DNA of 64,000 nt from an uncultured Clostridia bacterium (GTDB lineage: Bacteria > Bacillota > Clostridia > TANB77 > CAG-508). Below the pieces are notes generated by a model that was not told where the DNA came from, did not search any database, and was given only the letters and a program-made list of their open reading frames with translations. The stretch lies in NCBI GenBank assembly GCA_949538735.1, contig CATGLK010000001.1:62001-126000 (forward strand), in the 5' to 3' direction. Position 1 is the stretch's first letter. Each line of letters begins with the position of its first letter. Positions 51,965-60,842 of this stretch are shown one piece after another. The position numbers were made by a program, and so were the translations under genes.

Positions 51965-53293
51965 TTAGTATTCTTCTACTTTTGTAGGAATTTTTATAAC
52001 TACTTCTGTTCCTTGTCCTACAACACTTTTAATGTCTATACTTCCACCGTTTTTGTCTAAGATTTCTTTTGCTATTGAAAGTCCTAGTCCTGTTCCACCC
52101 ATTTCTCTTGTACGTGCTTTGTCTACACGGTAAAATCTTTCAAATATTCTAGTTAAGTCTTCTTCTGGTATTCCTATTCCGTTGTCAAATATTTTTATAT
52201 ATGCGTCATTATAGACAAATCCTACATAGATTTTTATTTCTCCACCATTTGGTGTGTATTTTATGCTGTTTGTTAATATGTTTAATACAACTCTTTCAAT
52301 GTCATATTTGTCAGCATATACTGGTGGTACGTCTGCTGTTACAAAGCTATTTACTATATGTTCTTTTTTCTTTATTTCTATTGCTAGCTTGTCTTGACAT
52401 TTTTTTACTAAGTCTCCTAAGTCAAATAGCTCTTTTTGTGTTGATTTTTTGTTGTTATCGTAACGTGATAATGTTAATAAATCTGTTACTAGTTTTGCCA
52501 TTCTTCTTGCTTCTGTTGCTATTACATTTAGGAATTTGTCTTGTGTCTCTTTGTCATATTCTCCTTCTAGCAATGTGTCTGCATATCCCATTATTGATGT
52601 TATTGGTGTTTTTAGTTCATGTGATACGTCTGCTACTAATTCTTTTTGCATATTGTCTAATTTGACGTGTTCTGTTATATCTTGAATTACTGCTATTACG
52701 CCATCTGGTCTGTCATCTGCGTCTCTAAATGGTGCAAAAAATACATTTACATATTTGTCATCAACTTCTATTCTTTGTTCTGTTGATGTCCAGTTTTCTA
52801 GGTAAATAATTTTTTCCATATTTATATTTAAATTAAACTTACTAAATATATCATTAAATGTGTTGTCTTCTGGTCTGATGCTCAAAAGTTTCTTTGCTGC
52901 TGGGTTTATTAGTATTATTTCCCCTTCTCTATTAAATGCAATAATTCCATCTGTCATATGTAAAAGTATTGTTTCTAATTGATTTTTTTGTGTAGTTTCT
53001 TCACTTTCTATCATTTTGTTTCGTGGATATATTATGTATTTTGATAAAAATGCAGAGATTATTATTCCTGCTATTATAAATATTGCAATCGAAATTCCTA
53101 ATGATATTTTGGCATTTAATTGCAAGTTATTTATTTGCTCTAAAGCTTGTCCTACATTTACTATTTGTTCACTATCAATTTTAGAAACTATATTGCTTAA
53201 TGAACAAATATAAAATGCTCCTAATCCACCAATTAGTGTTATTCCTACTAAAAAGAATATTAGTATTACTTTTCCTTGTATGTTTTTTAACAT
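51965..53293 (-). CDS. Sensor histidine kinase (PhoR/WalK-like)
   Basis: 442 residues: two membrane helices (about 8-30 and 55-80), PAS domain (about 105-200, ILLHMTDGIIAFNREGEIIL), HisKA with phospho-His in ADVSHELKTPITSIMGYAD (about 225), and HATPase (NILTNSIKYTPNGGEI, FDNGIGIPEEDLTRIF, GGTGLGLSIAKEI). No response regulator is next to it; its place after murG suggests cell-wall sensing. Starts at ATG 53293. Confidence 0.92.
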   Translation of the reverse strand: MLKNIQGKVILIFFLVGITLIGGLGAFYICSLSNIVSKIDSEQIVNVGQALEQINNLQLNAKISLGISIAIFIIAGIIISAFLSKYIIYPRNKMIESEETTQKNQLETILLHMTDGIIAFNREGEIILINPAAKKLLSIRPEDNTFNDIFSKFNLNINMEKIIYLENWTSTEQRIEVDDKYVNVFFAPFRDADDRPDGVIAVIQDITEHVKLDNMQKELVADVSHELKTPITSIMGYADTLLEGEYDKETQDKFLNVIATEARRMAKLVTDLLTLSRYDNNKKSTQKELFDLGDLVKKCQDKLAIEIKKKEHIVNSFVTADVPPVYADKYDIERVVLNILTNSIKYTPNGGEIKIYVGFVYNDAYIKIFDNGIGIPEEDLTRIFERFYRVDKARTREMGGTGLGLSIAKEILDKNGGSIDIKSVVGQGTEVVIKIPTKVEEY

Positions 53294-53302
53294 TTTTTAC
53301 CT

Positions 53303-54418
53303 CTATTTTACTAATTTTTTGATTTCTTTATAAATTGTCTCTTCTGCATTTGTTGTTGAAATTTTTAGTGCATTTTGACCCATTTTTTTCATATGTTCTT
53401 TATCTGATATAATCTCTTGTATTTCTCTGCTTAGAGTGTCTCCACACATATTATCATTTAAAATGATTTTAGCTGCTCCTACACTTTCTAAAGCTTTTGC
53501 ATTGTATAGTTGATGGTCATGGCTTACATTTGGTAATGGTACTAAAATTGCTGGTTTTCCTAAATTAGATATTTCTGTAATTGTCATTGCTCCACTTCTT
53601 GCAACTATTACATCTACAACATTCATTAGTTCTTCCATATTATATATGTATGGAATTACCTTCGTTTTTGGTATGTTATTTATATTAATATGTAGTGTTT
53701 CCATTTCTTCTTTTATAATATCATATTGTTTTGGACCTGTTGCCCAAATAACTTGATAGTTAGAATTTTGTTTTTTTCTTACAAGTTCAAGCATTGCGTC
53801 ATTTATTCTTTTTGCCCCTTGACTTCCACCAAAAACTAATACTATTGGTTCTTCTTCATTTAAACCAATTTCTTTTATTATTTTTGTTTTTTGCTCTTTT
53901 GAGTAATCTTTTTTAGTTATTTTTACAGGTGTTCCTGTAAATACTACGTTTTTAGCTTTTTTTATTCTTGGTATTGCATCTTTAAATGATACCAAAATTG
54001 TGTCTGTCTTTTTTGCTAACATTTTTATGGCTTTTCCTGGGAATGCATTGCTTTCATGTAATAGTGTTGGTATCTTTAAGCTGTGTGCTGCTGATATTGT
54101 TGCTCCACAAATATAACCACCTGTTCCTATTACTATGTCTGGTTTAAATTCTTTTATTATTTCTTTTGCTTCTCCATATCCTTTTAATGTTTTGTACATT
54201 TTTTGTATATTTTCTATTGATATTTTTTTACTTAATCCATAAGCATCTATTGTTTTTAATTCATATCCTGCTCTTGGAACTAGGTCATTTTCTAATCCCC
54301 TTGTTGTTCCTATGAATATTATTTTTGAATCTTTTTGTTCAGCTTTTATTTTGTTAGCAATGGCAAGCCCTGGATTTATATGGCCTGCCGTTCCTGCTGC
54401 TGCTATAATAACTCTCAT
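53303..54418 (-). CDS. murG: UDP-GlcNAc:lipid I N-acetylglucosaminyltransferase MurG
   Basis: 371 residues, makes lipid II. AAAGTAGHINPGLAIA (glycine loop), FGGSQGAKRINDAM, VVDVIVARSGAMTITEISNL and PLPNVSHDHQLYNAKALE. Follows ftsW in a reduced dcw cluster. Confidence 0.96.
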   Translation of the reverse strand: MRVIIAAAGTAGHINPGLAIANKIKAEQKDSKIIFIGTTRGLENDLVPRAGYELKTIDAYGLSKKISIENIQKMYKTLKGYGEAKEIIKEFKPDIVIGTGGYICGATISAAHSLKIPTLLHESNAFPGKAIKMLAKKTDTILVSFKDAIPRIKKAKNVVFTGTPVKITKKDYSKEQKTKIIKEIGLNEEEPIVLVFGGSQGAKRINDAMLELVRKKQNSNYQVIWATGPKQYDIIKEEMETLHININNIPKTKVIPYIYNMEELMNVVDVIVARSGAMTITEISNLGKPAILVPLPNVSHDHQLYNAKALESVGAAKIILNDNMCGDTLSREIQEIISDKEHMKKMGQNALKISTTNAEETIYKEIKKLVK

Positions 54419-54511
54419 TTAGTTTCTCCTTTTCTTTATTGTTTTGCTGTCTTTATCTTATTATTCGTAATTTGTGCTGTTTTGCAATCTCTACTTCATT
54501 ATTTATACTTT

Positions 54512-55646
54512 CTATTGTTTTGCTGCTGCCCTTGAAATATTTAGTAATACTCCCATTTCGCAAAGTAAAATAAATAATGCTGTACCTCCGGTAACTGAAA
54601 AATGGTAATGGCATTCCTGTTGCTGGCATAGATGATGTAACAACTGCTATGTTTATAATAACTTGTATTCCAACTAATGCAGTTATTCCAACAGCTACTA
54701 AGCTACCAAACATATCTGGTGCTCTCATTGCTATTAAAATACCTCTCCATATAAAAATTGCAAATAAGATTAATACTACTGCACATCCAATAAATCCTAG
54801 CTCTTCTCCTAATATTGAAAATATGAAATCATTGTGTGGCTCTGGTATGTATAGATATTTTTGTTTACTATCTCCTAATCCTACTCCAAATAATCCACCT
54901 GAACCTATTGCATACAAACTTTGTATAACTTGCCACCCGTCTCCTGTTGCATCTTTCCATGGGTCTAAAAATGTTATAACCCTTTGCAACCTATATGGTG
55001 CTGCTATTATTAATGCTGTAAGTATTGGTACTCCTGCTGTTGCTCCTGTTGCCGCAAAATGTGTAAATTTACATCCTGCCATTATCATCATTATTGAGCA
55101 AATTCCTATAATTACTACTGATGAACTTAAATGTGGCTCTAATATAAGTAATCCTATTATAGGTAAAACTAGCACAATATGTTTTAAAAATCCTTTTCCG
55201 TACTTTGGTAAATCATCTCTATTTTTTACTAATATTCCAGCATAGAAAATTATCATTAACATTTTTACCATTTCTGAAGGTTGAATTGTTAATGTTCTTG
55301 TTATAGAAATCCACCTTTTAGCTCCATTTGTTTCAGTTCCTATAACTAGTACTGCTGCTAGTAAAATTAATGATATCCACCATGCGTGTTTATAAAATTT
55401 TTGGTAAAATCTATAATCTATTTTTGAGATAAATAACATTGCTATTATTCCTAGTATTGCAAACAATAATTGTTTTGAAAAGAATGAATAGCTATCTCCA
55501 AATTGTGAAAGTGCAGATGGTGAACTTGCTGATAACACCATTACTAGGCCAATTCCAAGCAATAACAATATTGTAATTAATAATGTAAAATCAAATGGAT
55601 TATTTAAAAACTTTGAAAAAGTCTTTTCTTTTTTGGTTTTTGCCAT
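54512..55646 (-). CDS. ftsW: Cell division/sporulation SEDS protein FtsW, requires +1 frameshift at CGGA
   Basis: SEDS peptidoglycan polymerase with about ten membrane helices. LSASSPSALSQFGDSYSFFS, SEMVKMLMIIFYAGILVK, SLYAIGSGGLFGVGLGDSKQ, EPHNDFIFSILGEELGFIGC and MPATGMPLPFFSY are family hallmarks. In zero frame the protein then reads RRYSIIYF..., destroying the last helix. Skipping C at codon 353 gives FFSYGGTALFILLCEMGVLL ending NISRAAAKQ, exactly the conserved SYGGT and C terminus, 377 residues. Essential family, so loss of function is unlikely. Confidence 0.93.
54587..54590 (-). other. CGGA +1 frameshift site in ftsW
   Basis: Context AGT TAC C GGA GGT ACA. The restored Gly is the first Gly of the near-invariant SYGGT motif. 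GGAGG in the post-shift sequence is incidental coding. Confidence 0.8.
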
Positions 55647-55685
55647 TTATTTTTTCTCTCCTTAACTTTTGTTTCTACTATAATT

Positions 55686-56675
55686 CTATATAATTGCTAA
55701 TCCAATTATGCACAATATTAATGTAATAATGCTAAATACAATTACAACTTTGCTTTCTTTCCAACCTGATAATTCAAAGTGATGATGTAATGGTGCCATT
55801 TTGAAAACTCTTTTTCCTGTTTTTTTGAAATATGCAACTTGTATAATAACTGATAATGTTTCTAGTACTGGTATTAATGCTATTACTATTAATAATATAG
55901 GAAGTTTTAAGTATAGTGCAATAGCTGAAATTACTCCACCTAATAGTAGTGAACCTGTATCTCCCATAAATACTTTTGCTGGGTGTAAATTGAACATCAA
56001 AAATCCTAATGTTGCTCCTATCACAATACTTCCAAACATTGATACTTCTGGCATTCCAAATCTTATTCCTATTATTGTTAAACATGTAATTATAATTGCA
56101 CTAACACTTGATGCTAATCCGTCAATTCCGTCTGTTAAGTTTATTGCATTTGTTGCTGCAAGTATTACTACTATTGCAAATGGTATATAGATAAATATTG
56201 GCATTGTAATATATTCTTTTACAATTGGTATATACGTTTCTGTTCCAATGTGTAATCCATAAATTAAATAAATTACATATGCTACTGATATTATTAGTAG
56301 TCCTAGCATTTTATAGCTTGGTTTTAAACCTTCTGTGTTTTTTAATACTAGTTTTTTAAAGTCATCTATAAATCCTATTAATCCAAATCCTATTGTTAAT
56401 AGCAATATTGGTAATAATTTATTTGCTATTTCACTTTGACCATTAGCGCTTAAAAATATGTATGTTCCTGTAACTATTAAAAGCATTGTTATTATCATTA
56501 TTATTCCACCCATTGTAGGTGTTCCTTGTTTTTTTAAGTGAGATTGTGGTCCGTCATCTCTTTCTATTTGTCCTACTTTTAATTTTTTAAGTATTGGTAT
56601 TATAATAATTCCTAAGATAACTGATGTTATAAACGATATTATTAATGTTGTTGTTTCTGTTTTCAAATTTACCAA
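55686..56675 (-). CDS. mraY: Phospho-MurNAc-pentapeptide translocase MraY
   Basis: 329 residues, about ten membrane helices; transfers phospho-MurNAc-pentapeptide to undecaprenyl phosphate. QGTPTMGGIIMI, NAINLTDGIDGLASS (catalytic Asp), FNLHPAKVFMGDTGSLLLGG and MAPLHHHFELSGW. Located between murE and ftsW. Confidence 0.97.
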   Translation of the reverse strand: MVNLKTETTTLIISFITSVILGIIIIPILKKLKVGQIERDDGPQSHLKKQGTPTMGGIIMIITMLLIVTGTYIFLSANGQSEIANKLLPILLLTIGFGLIGFIDDFKKLVLKNTEGLKPSYKMLGLLIISVAYVIYLIYGLHIGTETYIPIVKEYITMPIFIYIPFAIVVILAATNAINLTDGIDGLASSVSAIIITCLTIIGIRFGMPEVSMFGSIVIGATLGFLMFNLHPAKVFMGDTGSLLLGGVISAIALYLKLPILLIVIALIPVLETLSVIIQVAYFKKTGKRVFKMAPLHHHFELSGWKESKVVIVFSIITLILCIIGLAII

Positions 56676-56688
56676 ACCTTTCCTTTGT

Positions 56689-58161
56689 TTATTTCATTTC
56701 TTCTATCAATTTTCTAACTATTATTCTTTCATCAAATGGATGTTTTTCTCCATTTATTTCTTGATATGGCTCATGTCCTTTTCCTGCAAGTACTACAATG
56801 TCACGCTTTGTTGCCATTTTAATTGCTTCTTTTATTGCTTCTGTTCTGTCTACAACTACACTGTATTTTCCTTTTGTTTTCTTTATTCCTTCTTCTATTT
56901 CATTTACAATTGCTTGTGGGTCTTCTGTTCTTGGATTATCTGATGTTATAAATGTGTAGTCTGCAATTCTTCCTGATATTTCTCCCATTATTGCTCTTTT
57001 TGATGTGTCCCTATCTCCACCACATCCGAATACACTTATTACTCTTCCCCTTGTGTAGCTTTTTACTGCTTGTAATATGTTTTGTAAACTTTCTGGTGAG
57101 TGTGCATAATCTATCATTATTGGTATTTCTAGCTTGTTGTCTACTAATTCTGATCTTCCTGGTACTCTTACTTCAAGTAATGCTTCTTTTATTTTTTCTG
57201 CTGGTATTCCTAGTTTTTGTGCTACACATATTGCTGCTAATGAATTGTAAACACTAAATCTTCCTGGTATTCCTGTTTTTACTCTTTCATTTCTGTCTGT
57301 TAGTTTTACTTTAAAGTCTACATATGAATTTGTTATTGTTATATCTCTTGCAACAACATTTGCAAAATTGTCAATTCCATATGTTGTTATATTGTTGTCT
57401 GGAAATAATTTTACCATTTTTACACCTTTTAGGTCATCTGTATTTACTATTCCTGTTTTGCACATTTCAAACAATTTTGCTTTTGAATTGAAATAATCTT
57501 CCATATCTGGGTGTTCGTTTGGGCTGATGTGATCTTCTGAGAAGTTTGTGAATAGTACTATGTCAAATTCACAGCCATCTACTCTGTGTAGTTTTAAACT
57601 TTGTGATGATACTTCCATTACTACAACCTCTACACCTTCTTCTACCATTTGGCTAAATATTTGTTGTAGTTCACAGCTTTCTGGTGTTGTTCTGTCACTG
57701 TCTTTTAGCTTTTTGCCATTTATGTATGTTGCTATTGTTCCTATTAGTCCTACTTTTTTTCCTGCTTTTTCTAGTATTTCTTTTATCATAAATGTTGTTG
57801 TTGTTTTTCCTTTTGTTCCTGTTACTCCTATTAGTTTAAATTTTCTTGATGGGTTTCCGTAGAAGTTACTTGAACATATTGCTAGTGCTTCTCTTGTGTC
57901 TTTTGCCATTACTATTGTTGTTTCTGCTGGTACTTTTATTTCTTTTAGGTTGCATCCTTCTTGTATTATTATTGCTGTTGCTCCTAATTCTATTGCACTT
58001 TCTATGTATTTGTGTCCGTCTGCTTTATATCCTTTTATTGCAACAAATACGTATCCTTCTTTTATCTCTTTTGAGTTACTGCTTATTCCTTTTATTTCGG
58101 TGTCTAGGTTTCCTTTTGCTTTTAACCCTTCTAACCCTACTAATATTTCTTTTAGTTTCAT
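56689..58161 (-). CDS. murE: UDP-MurNAc-tripeptide ligase MurE
   Basis: 490 residues, adds the third stem-peptide residue. ATP loop GVTGTKGKTTTTFMIKEIL, EVSSQSLKLHRVDG, NFSEDHISPNEHPDMEDYF, and the selectivity region SDNPRTEDPQAIVNEIEEGI. The DNPR motif usually indicates meso-diaminopimelate. Normally murF and murD are nearby; both are missing from this cluster. Confidence 0.96.
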   Translation of the reverse strand: MKLKEILVGLEGLKAKGNLDTEIKGISSNSKEIKEGYVFVAIKGYKADGHKYIESAIELGATAIIIQEGCNLKEIKVPAETTIVMAKDTREALAICSSNFYGNPSRKFKLIGVTGTKGKTTTTFMIKEILEKAGKKVGLIGTIATYINGKKLKDSDRTTPESCELQQIFSQMVEEGVEVVVMEVSSQSLKLHRVDGCEFDIVLFTNFSEDHISPNEHPDMEDYFNSKAKLFEMCKTGIVNTDDLKGVKMVKLFPDNNITTYGIDNFANVVARDITITNSYVDFKVKLTDRNERVKTGIPGRFSVYNSLAAICVAQKLGIPAEKIKEALLEVRVPGRSELVDNKLEIPIMIDYAHSPESLQNILQAVKSYTRGRVISVFGCGGDRDTSKRAIMGEISGRIADYTFITSDNPRTEDPQAIVNEIEEGIKKTKGKYSVVVDRTEAIKEAIKMATKRDIVVLAGKGHEPYQEINGEKHPFDERIIVRKLIEEMK

Positions 58162-58339
58162 TTTTAATCTCTTCCTTTCGATTATTAATAATTGTTGAAT
58201 TGCAAATTTTTGCTATTCGACATTTCATATTATATAACTATTTTCTTGTTTTGTATAGGTTTTCTTTGTAAGTTTTTTTATTTATTATAGTTTATTAGGT
58301 GTTGTGGGATTTATTACTATTTTAGTTTATTATATACGC

Positions 58340-58368
58340 AAAAAAATGTCATCTCTGACATTTTTTGC
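58340..58368 (-). terminator. Terminator of the rubredoxin operon
   Basis: AAAAAATGTCA-gaga-TGACATTTTTT hairpin downstream of the rubredoxin gene on the minus strand. Confidence 0.8.
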
Positions 58369-58384
58369 TTACATATTATAAAAA

Positions 58385-58522
58385 TCATTCTTCAACTTTT
58401 TCAAATAAATCTTTACCTACACCGCATAAAGGGCAAGTCCAATCATCTGGTAAATCTTCAAACTTAACACCTTCAACTTCTTCATCATAAATATATCCGC
58501 AAGCTGTACATACATATTTCAT
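58385..58522 (-). CDS. Rubredoxin
   Basis: 45 residues. [13 protein letters not shown] and [14 protein letters not shown] supply the four Cys of the iron site. ATG 58522 after GAGGAGGTGA. It ends the operon with the flavodiiron gene, for which it is the expected electron donor. Confidence 0.96.
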   Translation of the reverse strand: MKYVCTACGYIYDEEVEGVKFEDLPDDWTCPLCGVGKDLFEKVEE

Positions 58523-58540
58523 TCTACTCACCTCCTCAAT

Positions 58541-59692
58541 CTACACAAAATTTTCTGCTAGTTCTTCAATTTTACTTACTGTTTCATCATTCATAGTAGT
58601 TTTAATTGTAACCATTGGTTCACAAATTGATATATCTTTCATATCTTTTAAAATATCCTTCATATGCTTTCCTGCCATTGGTGCCCAAGAACCATTTTCA
58701 ATTAATCCTACTTTTCTATTTTGATAGTTTTTAGCTTTTAGATGTCTCAAAAATTTCTCTGTTGTTGGAAATAATCCAGCATCATATGTTGGAGACGCAA
58801 TTATCATTTTATCATATCTAAACGCATCTTCTATAACTTCTGCCATATCTGACCTTGACAAATCACTTACAACTACGTTTTCTACACCTTTTTTTCTCAA
58901 TATCTCAGCCAACTTTTCTACTGCTTTCCCTGTGTTTCCATGTATTGAATTATACGCAATAAGTACTCCTTCATCTTCTGGCTTATAACTACTCCAAATA
59001 TCATATTTATTGATATAGTACTCTAAATTTTCTGTTAATATTGGACCATGTAATGGGCATATTGTTTTTATTTCTAAGTTTGCAGCTTTTTTCAATACTG
59101 CTTGTACTTGCATTCCGTATTTTCCTACTATGTTGAAATAATATCTTCTTGCTTCACAAGCCCAGTCTTCTTCTGCGTCTAATGCTCCAAATTTTCCAAA
59201 TCCGTCTGCTGAAAATAATACTTTTTCTGCTTGTTCATATGTGAACATTACTTCTGGCCAGTGTACCATTGGTGCCATCACAAATGTTAGTTTATGCTCC
59301 CCTAAGCTGATTTCGTCGCCTTCTTTTACTATTATTAGTTTTTCTGATAGGTCTTTATTTATGAATTGTGGCAACATGTCTGCTGCTTTTTTGCTTAATA
59401 TTATTTTCATTTTTGGATATTTTTCTACAAGTATGTTTATTCCTGCTGAGTGGTCTGGTTCTAAGTGTGACACTACAAGATATGCTGGTTCTGTTTCTCC
59501 TAATTCTTTTTCCATATTGTTTATCCATTCACTTACAGCTCTTTTGTCTACCGTGTCCATTATTGTTGTTTTTTCGTCTTGTATTATATATGAATTGTAT
59601 GATACTCCGTTTGGTATTATATATTGACTTTCAAATAAGTCTAGTGTTTTGTCATTTACTCCTATATATTTTATTTTGTCTGTTATTTGCAT
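58541..59692 (-). CDS. fprA: Flavodiiron protein (A-type flavoprotein, O2/NO reductase)
   Basis: 383 residues. Metallo-beta-lactamase-like diiron domain with ligands in SHLEPDHSAG, MVHWPEVM, FSADGFGKFG and CPLHGPIL, followed by a flavodoxin domain (YNSIHGNTGKAVEKLAEIL, SPTYDAGLFPTTEKFLRHL). Reduces O2 to water or NO to N2O. With rubredoxin it forms an oxidative-stress module in an anaerobe. Confidence 0.95.
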   Translation of the reverse strand: MQITDKIKYIGVNDKTLDLFESQYIIPNGVSYNSYIIQDEKTTIMDTVDKRAVSEWINNMEKELGETEPAYLVVSHLEPDHSAGINILVEKYPKMKIILSKKAADMLPQFINKDLSEKLIIVKEGDEISLGEHKLTFVMAPMVHWPEVMFTYEQAEKVLFSADGFGKFGALDAEEDWACEARRYYFNIVGKYGMQVQAVLKKAANLEIKTICPLHGPILTENLEYYINKYDIWSSYKPEDEGVLIAYNSIHGNTGKAVEKLAEILRKKGVENVVVSDLSRSDMAEVIEDAFRYDKMIIASPTYDAGLFPTTEKFLRHLKAKNYQNRKVGLIENGSWAPMAGKHMKDILKDMKDISICEPMVTIKTTMNDETVSKIEELAENFV

Positions 59693-59912
59693 TTCTATTC
59701 TTCCTTTCGTTATTGTTTTTGCCTATGCTTTCGTTCTCCATTAAATATAATATTTTTTCAACAAATAGTCAATATATAATTAACACTTTTTATTTAACAC
59801 TTTTCCGGAATATTATATGCACATATTAATTAAAAAATTACTTTTCCTATAAAATCCCTTGAAAAAAAGGCAAAAAAATATTATTATATAAGTATCAAAT
59901 AAAAGAAATGAG

Positions 59913-60815
59913 ATGATACAAATGATGTCAGATAATGAATTAAAAAAACAAACGGAAAACTTAAAAAGCAATTTAAACACTTTAATTAGTAGTGAAAAAG
60001 AAAAAATAGAAATTTTATTAAAATGCTTAAACAGCTTGAATACTATTATCCAAGAAGAAGACAATTTTGATAATCCTACTGAATTAATAGATTTATTAAG
60101 CAATATCAAATCAAATTTAGACAATTCACGAAGTAACATCTCAACTTTTGAAAGTGTCATTCAAAACATAGATACTTCTCTTTTAAAATCAAACAAAGAA
60201 GAAACTATTTCTGAAATTGAGCAATCAAGCAATGAAATAAGTATTGAGCCTGACACTGCAGCAATGACTTCTGAAACAATCGAAACTAATATTGTAAATT
60301 CAAATGATGAACTAGTTGTTGAAACTCAAGAAAATCAAGTTATAAAACTTTTTGAGCAAAATTCATATAGACCTGAAGATAATGGTTTAAACTCTAATTT
60401 AAAAACAGAAATTTGCGATAATAATACTCTTTTAATTTCTGAAATTCAAAATAAGGTTGTACTTCCCTATTCTGTTTCCGAACTAGAAAAAGAGTTAGAA
60501 GAAAATACAAATTACACAGATTTACAAGATATTATAAATAAAAAATATACAATTCCTTTAGATAAATACAAAAATGCAGCACTTGCAAGGTTTAAAGAAG
60601 CTTATAATTTGATGAGAAAAAGAGAAAATGCTTCTATTACTAGTAGCTTAGATTTAGCTTTAGAGCTTACTTTTAACAACTTGCTTAATCCTGCAATTAT
60701 TACTGCTTGCAAGAACTTAGATGAGCTTGATATTTATCTTGATTATTTGAGTTCAAATGAGCTTGATAAGTTTAAAATTTTTGATATTAAATATGAAATG
60801 TTACCAACAAAATAG
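59913..60815 (+). CDS. Hypothetical acidic coiled-coil protein
   Basis: 300 residues, no family recognised. No signal peptide or membrane helix. N-terminal coiled coil (about 1-95), acidic Ser/Thr/Glu-rich middle (about 98-150), and a helical C terminus (YTIPLDKYKNAALARFKEAY...). Internal Met codons at 59925/59928 are alternative starts, as the upstream SD (AAATGAGATGA) is weak. Isolated, ended by a terminator. Confidence 0.7.
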   Translation: MIQMMSDNELKKQTENLKSNLNTLISSEKEKIEILLKCLNSLNTIIQEEDNFDNPTELIDLLSNIKSNLDNSRSNISTFESVIQNIDTSLLKSNKEETISEIEQSSNEISIEPDTAAMTSETIETNIVNSNDELVVETQENQVIKLFEQNSYRPEDNGLNSNLKTEICDNNTLLISEIQNKVVLPYSVSELEKELEENTNYTDLQDIINKKYTIPLDKYKNAALARFKEAYNLMRKRENASITSSLDLALELTFNNLLNPAIITACKNLDELDIYLDYLSSNELDKFKIFDIKYEMLPTK

Positions 60816-60842
60816 AGGACTGATTTATCAGTCCCCTTTTAT
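60813..60842 (+). terminator. Terminator after the 59.9-kb gene
   Basis: GAGGACTGAT-tt-ATCAGTCCCCTTTT hairpin immediately after the stop codon; may serve both strands. Confidence 0.75.

Noticed and set aside
55774-56085. 103-residue minus-strand frame within mraY
   Set aside because: Overlaps mraY in another phase; Ser/Asn-rich shadow without start signal.
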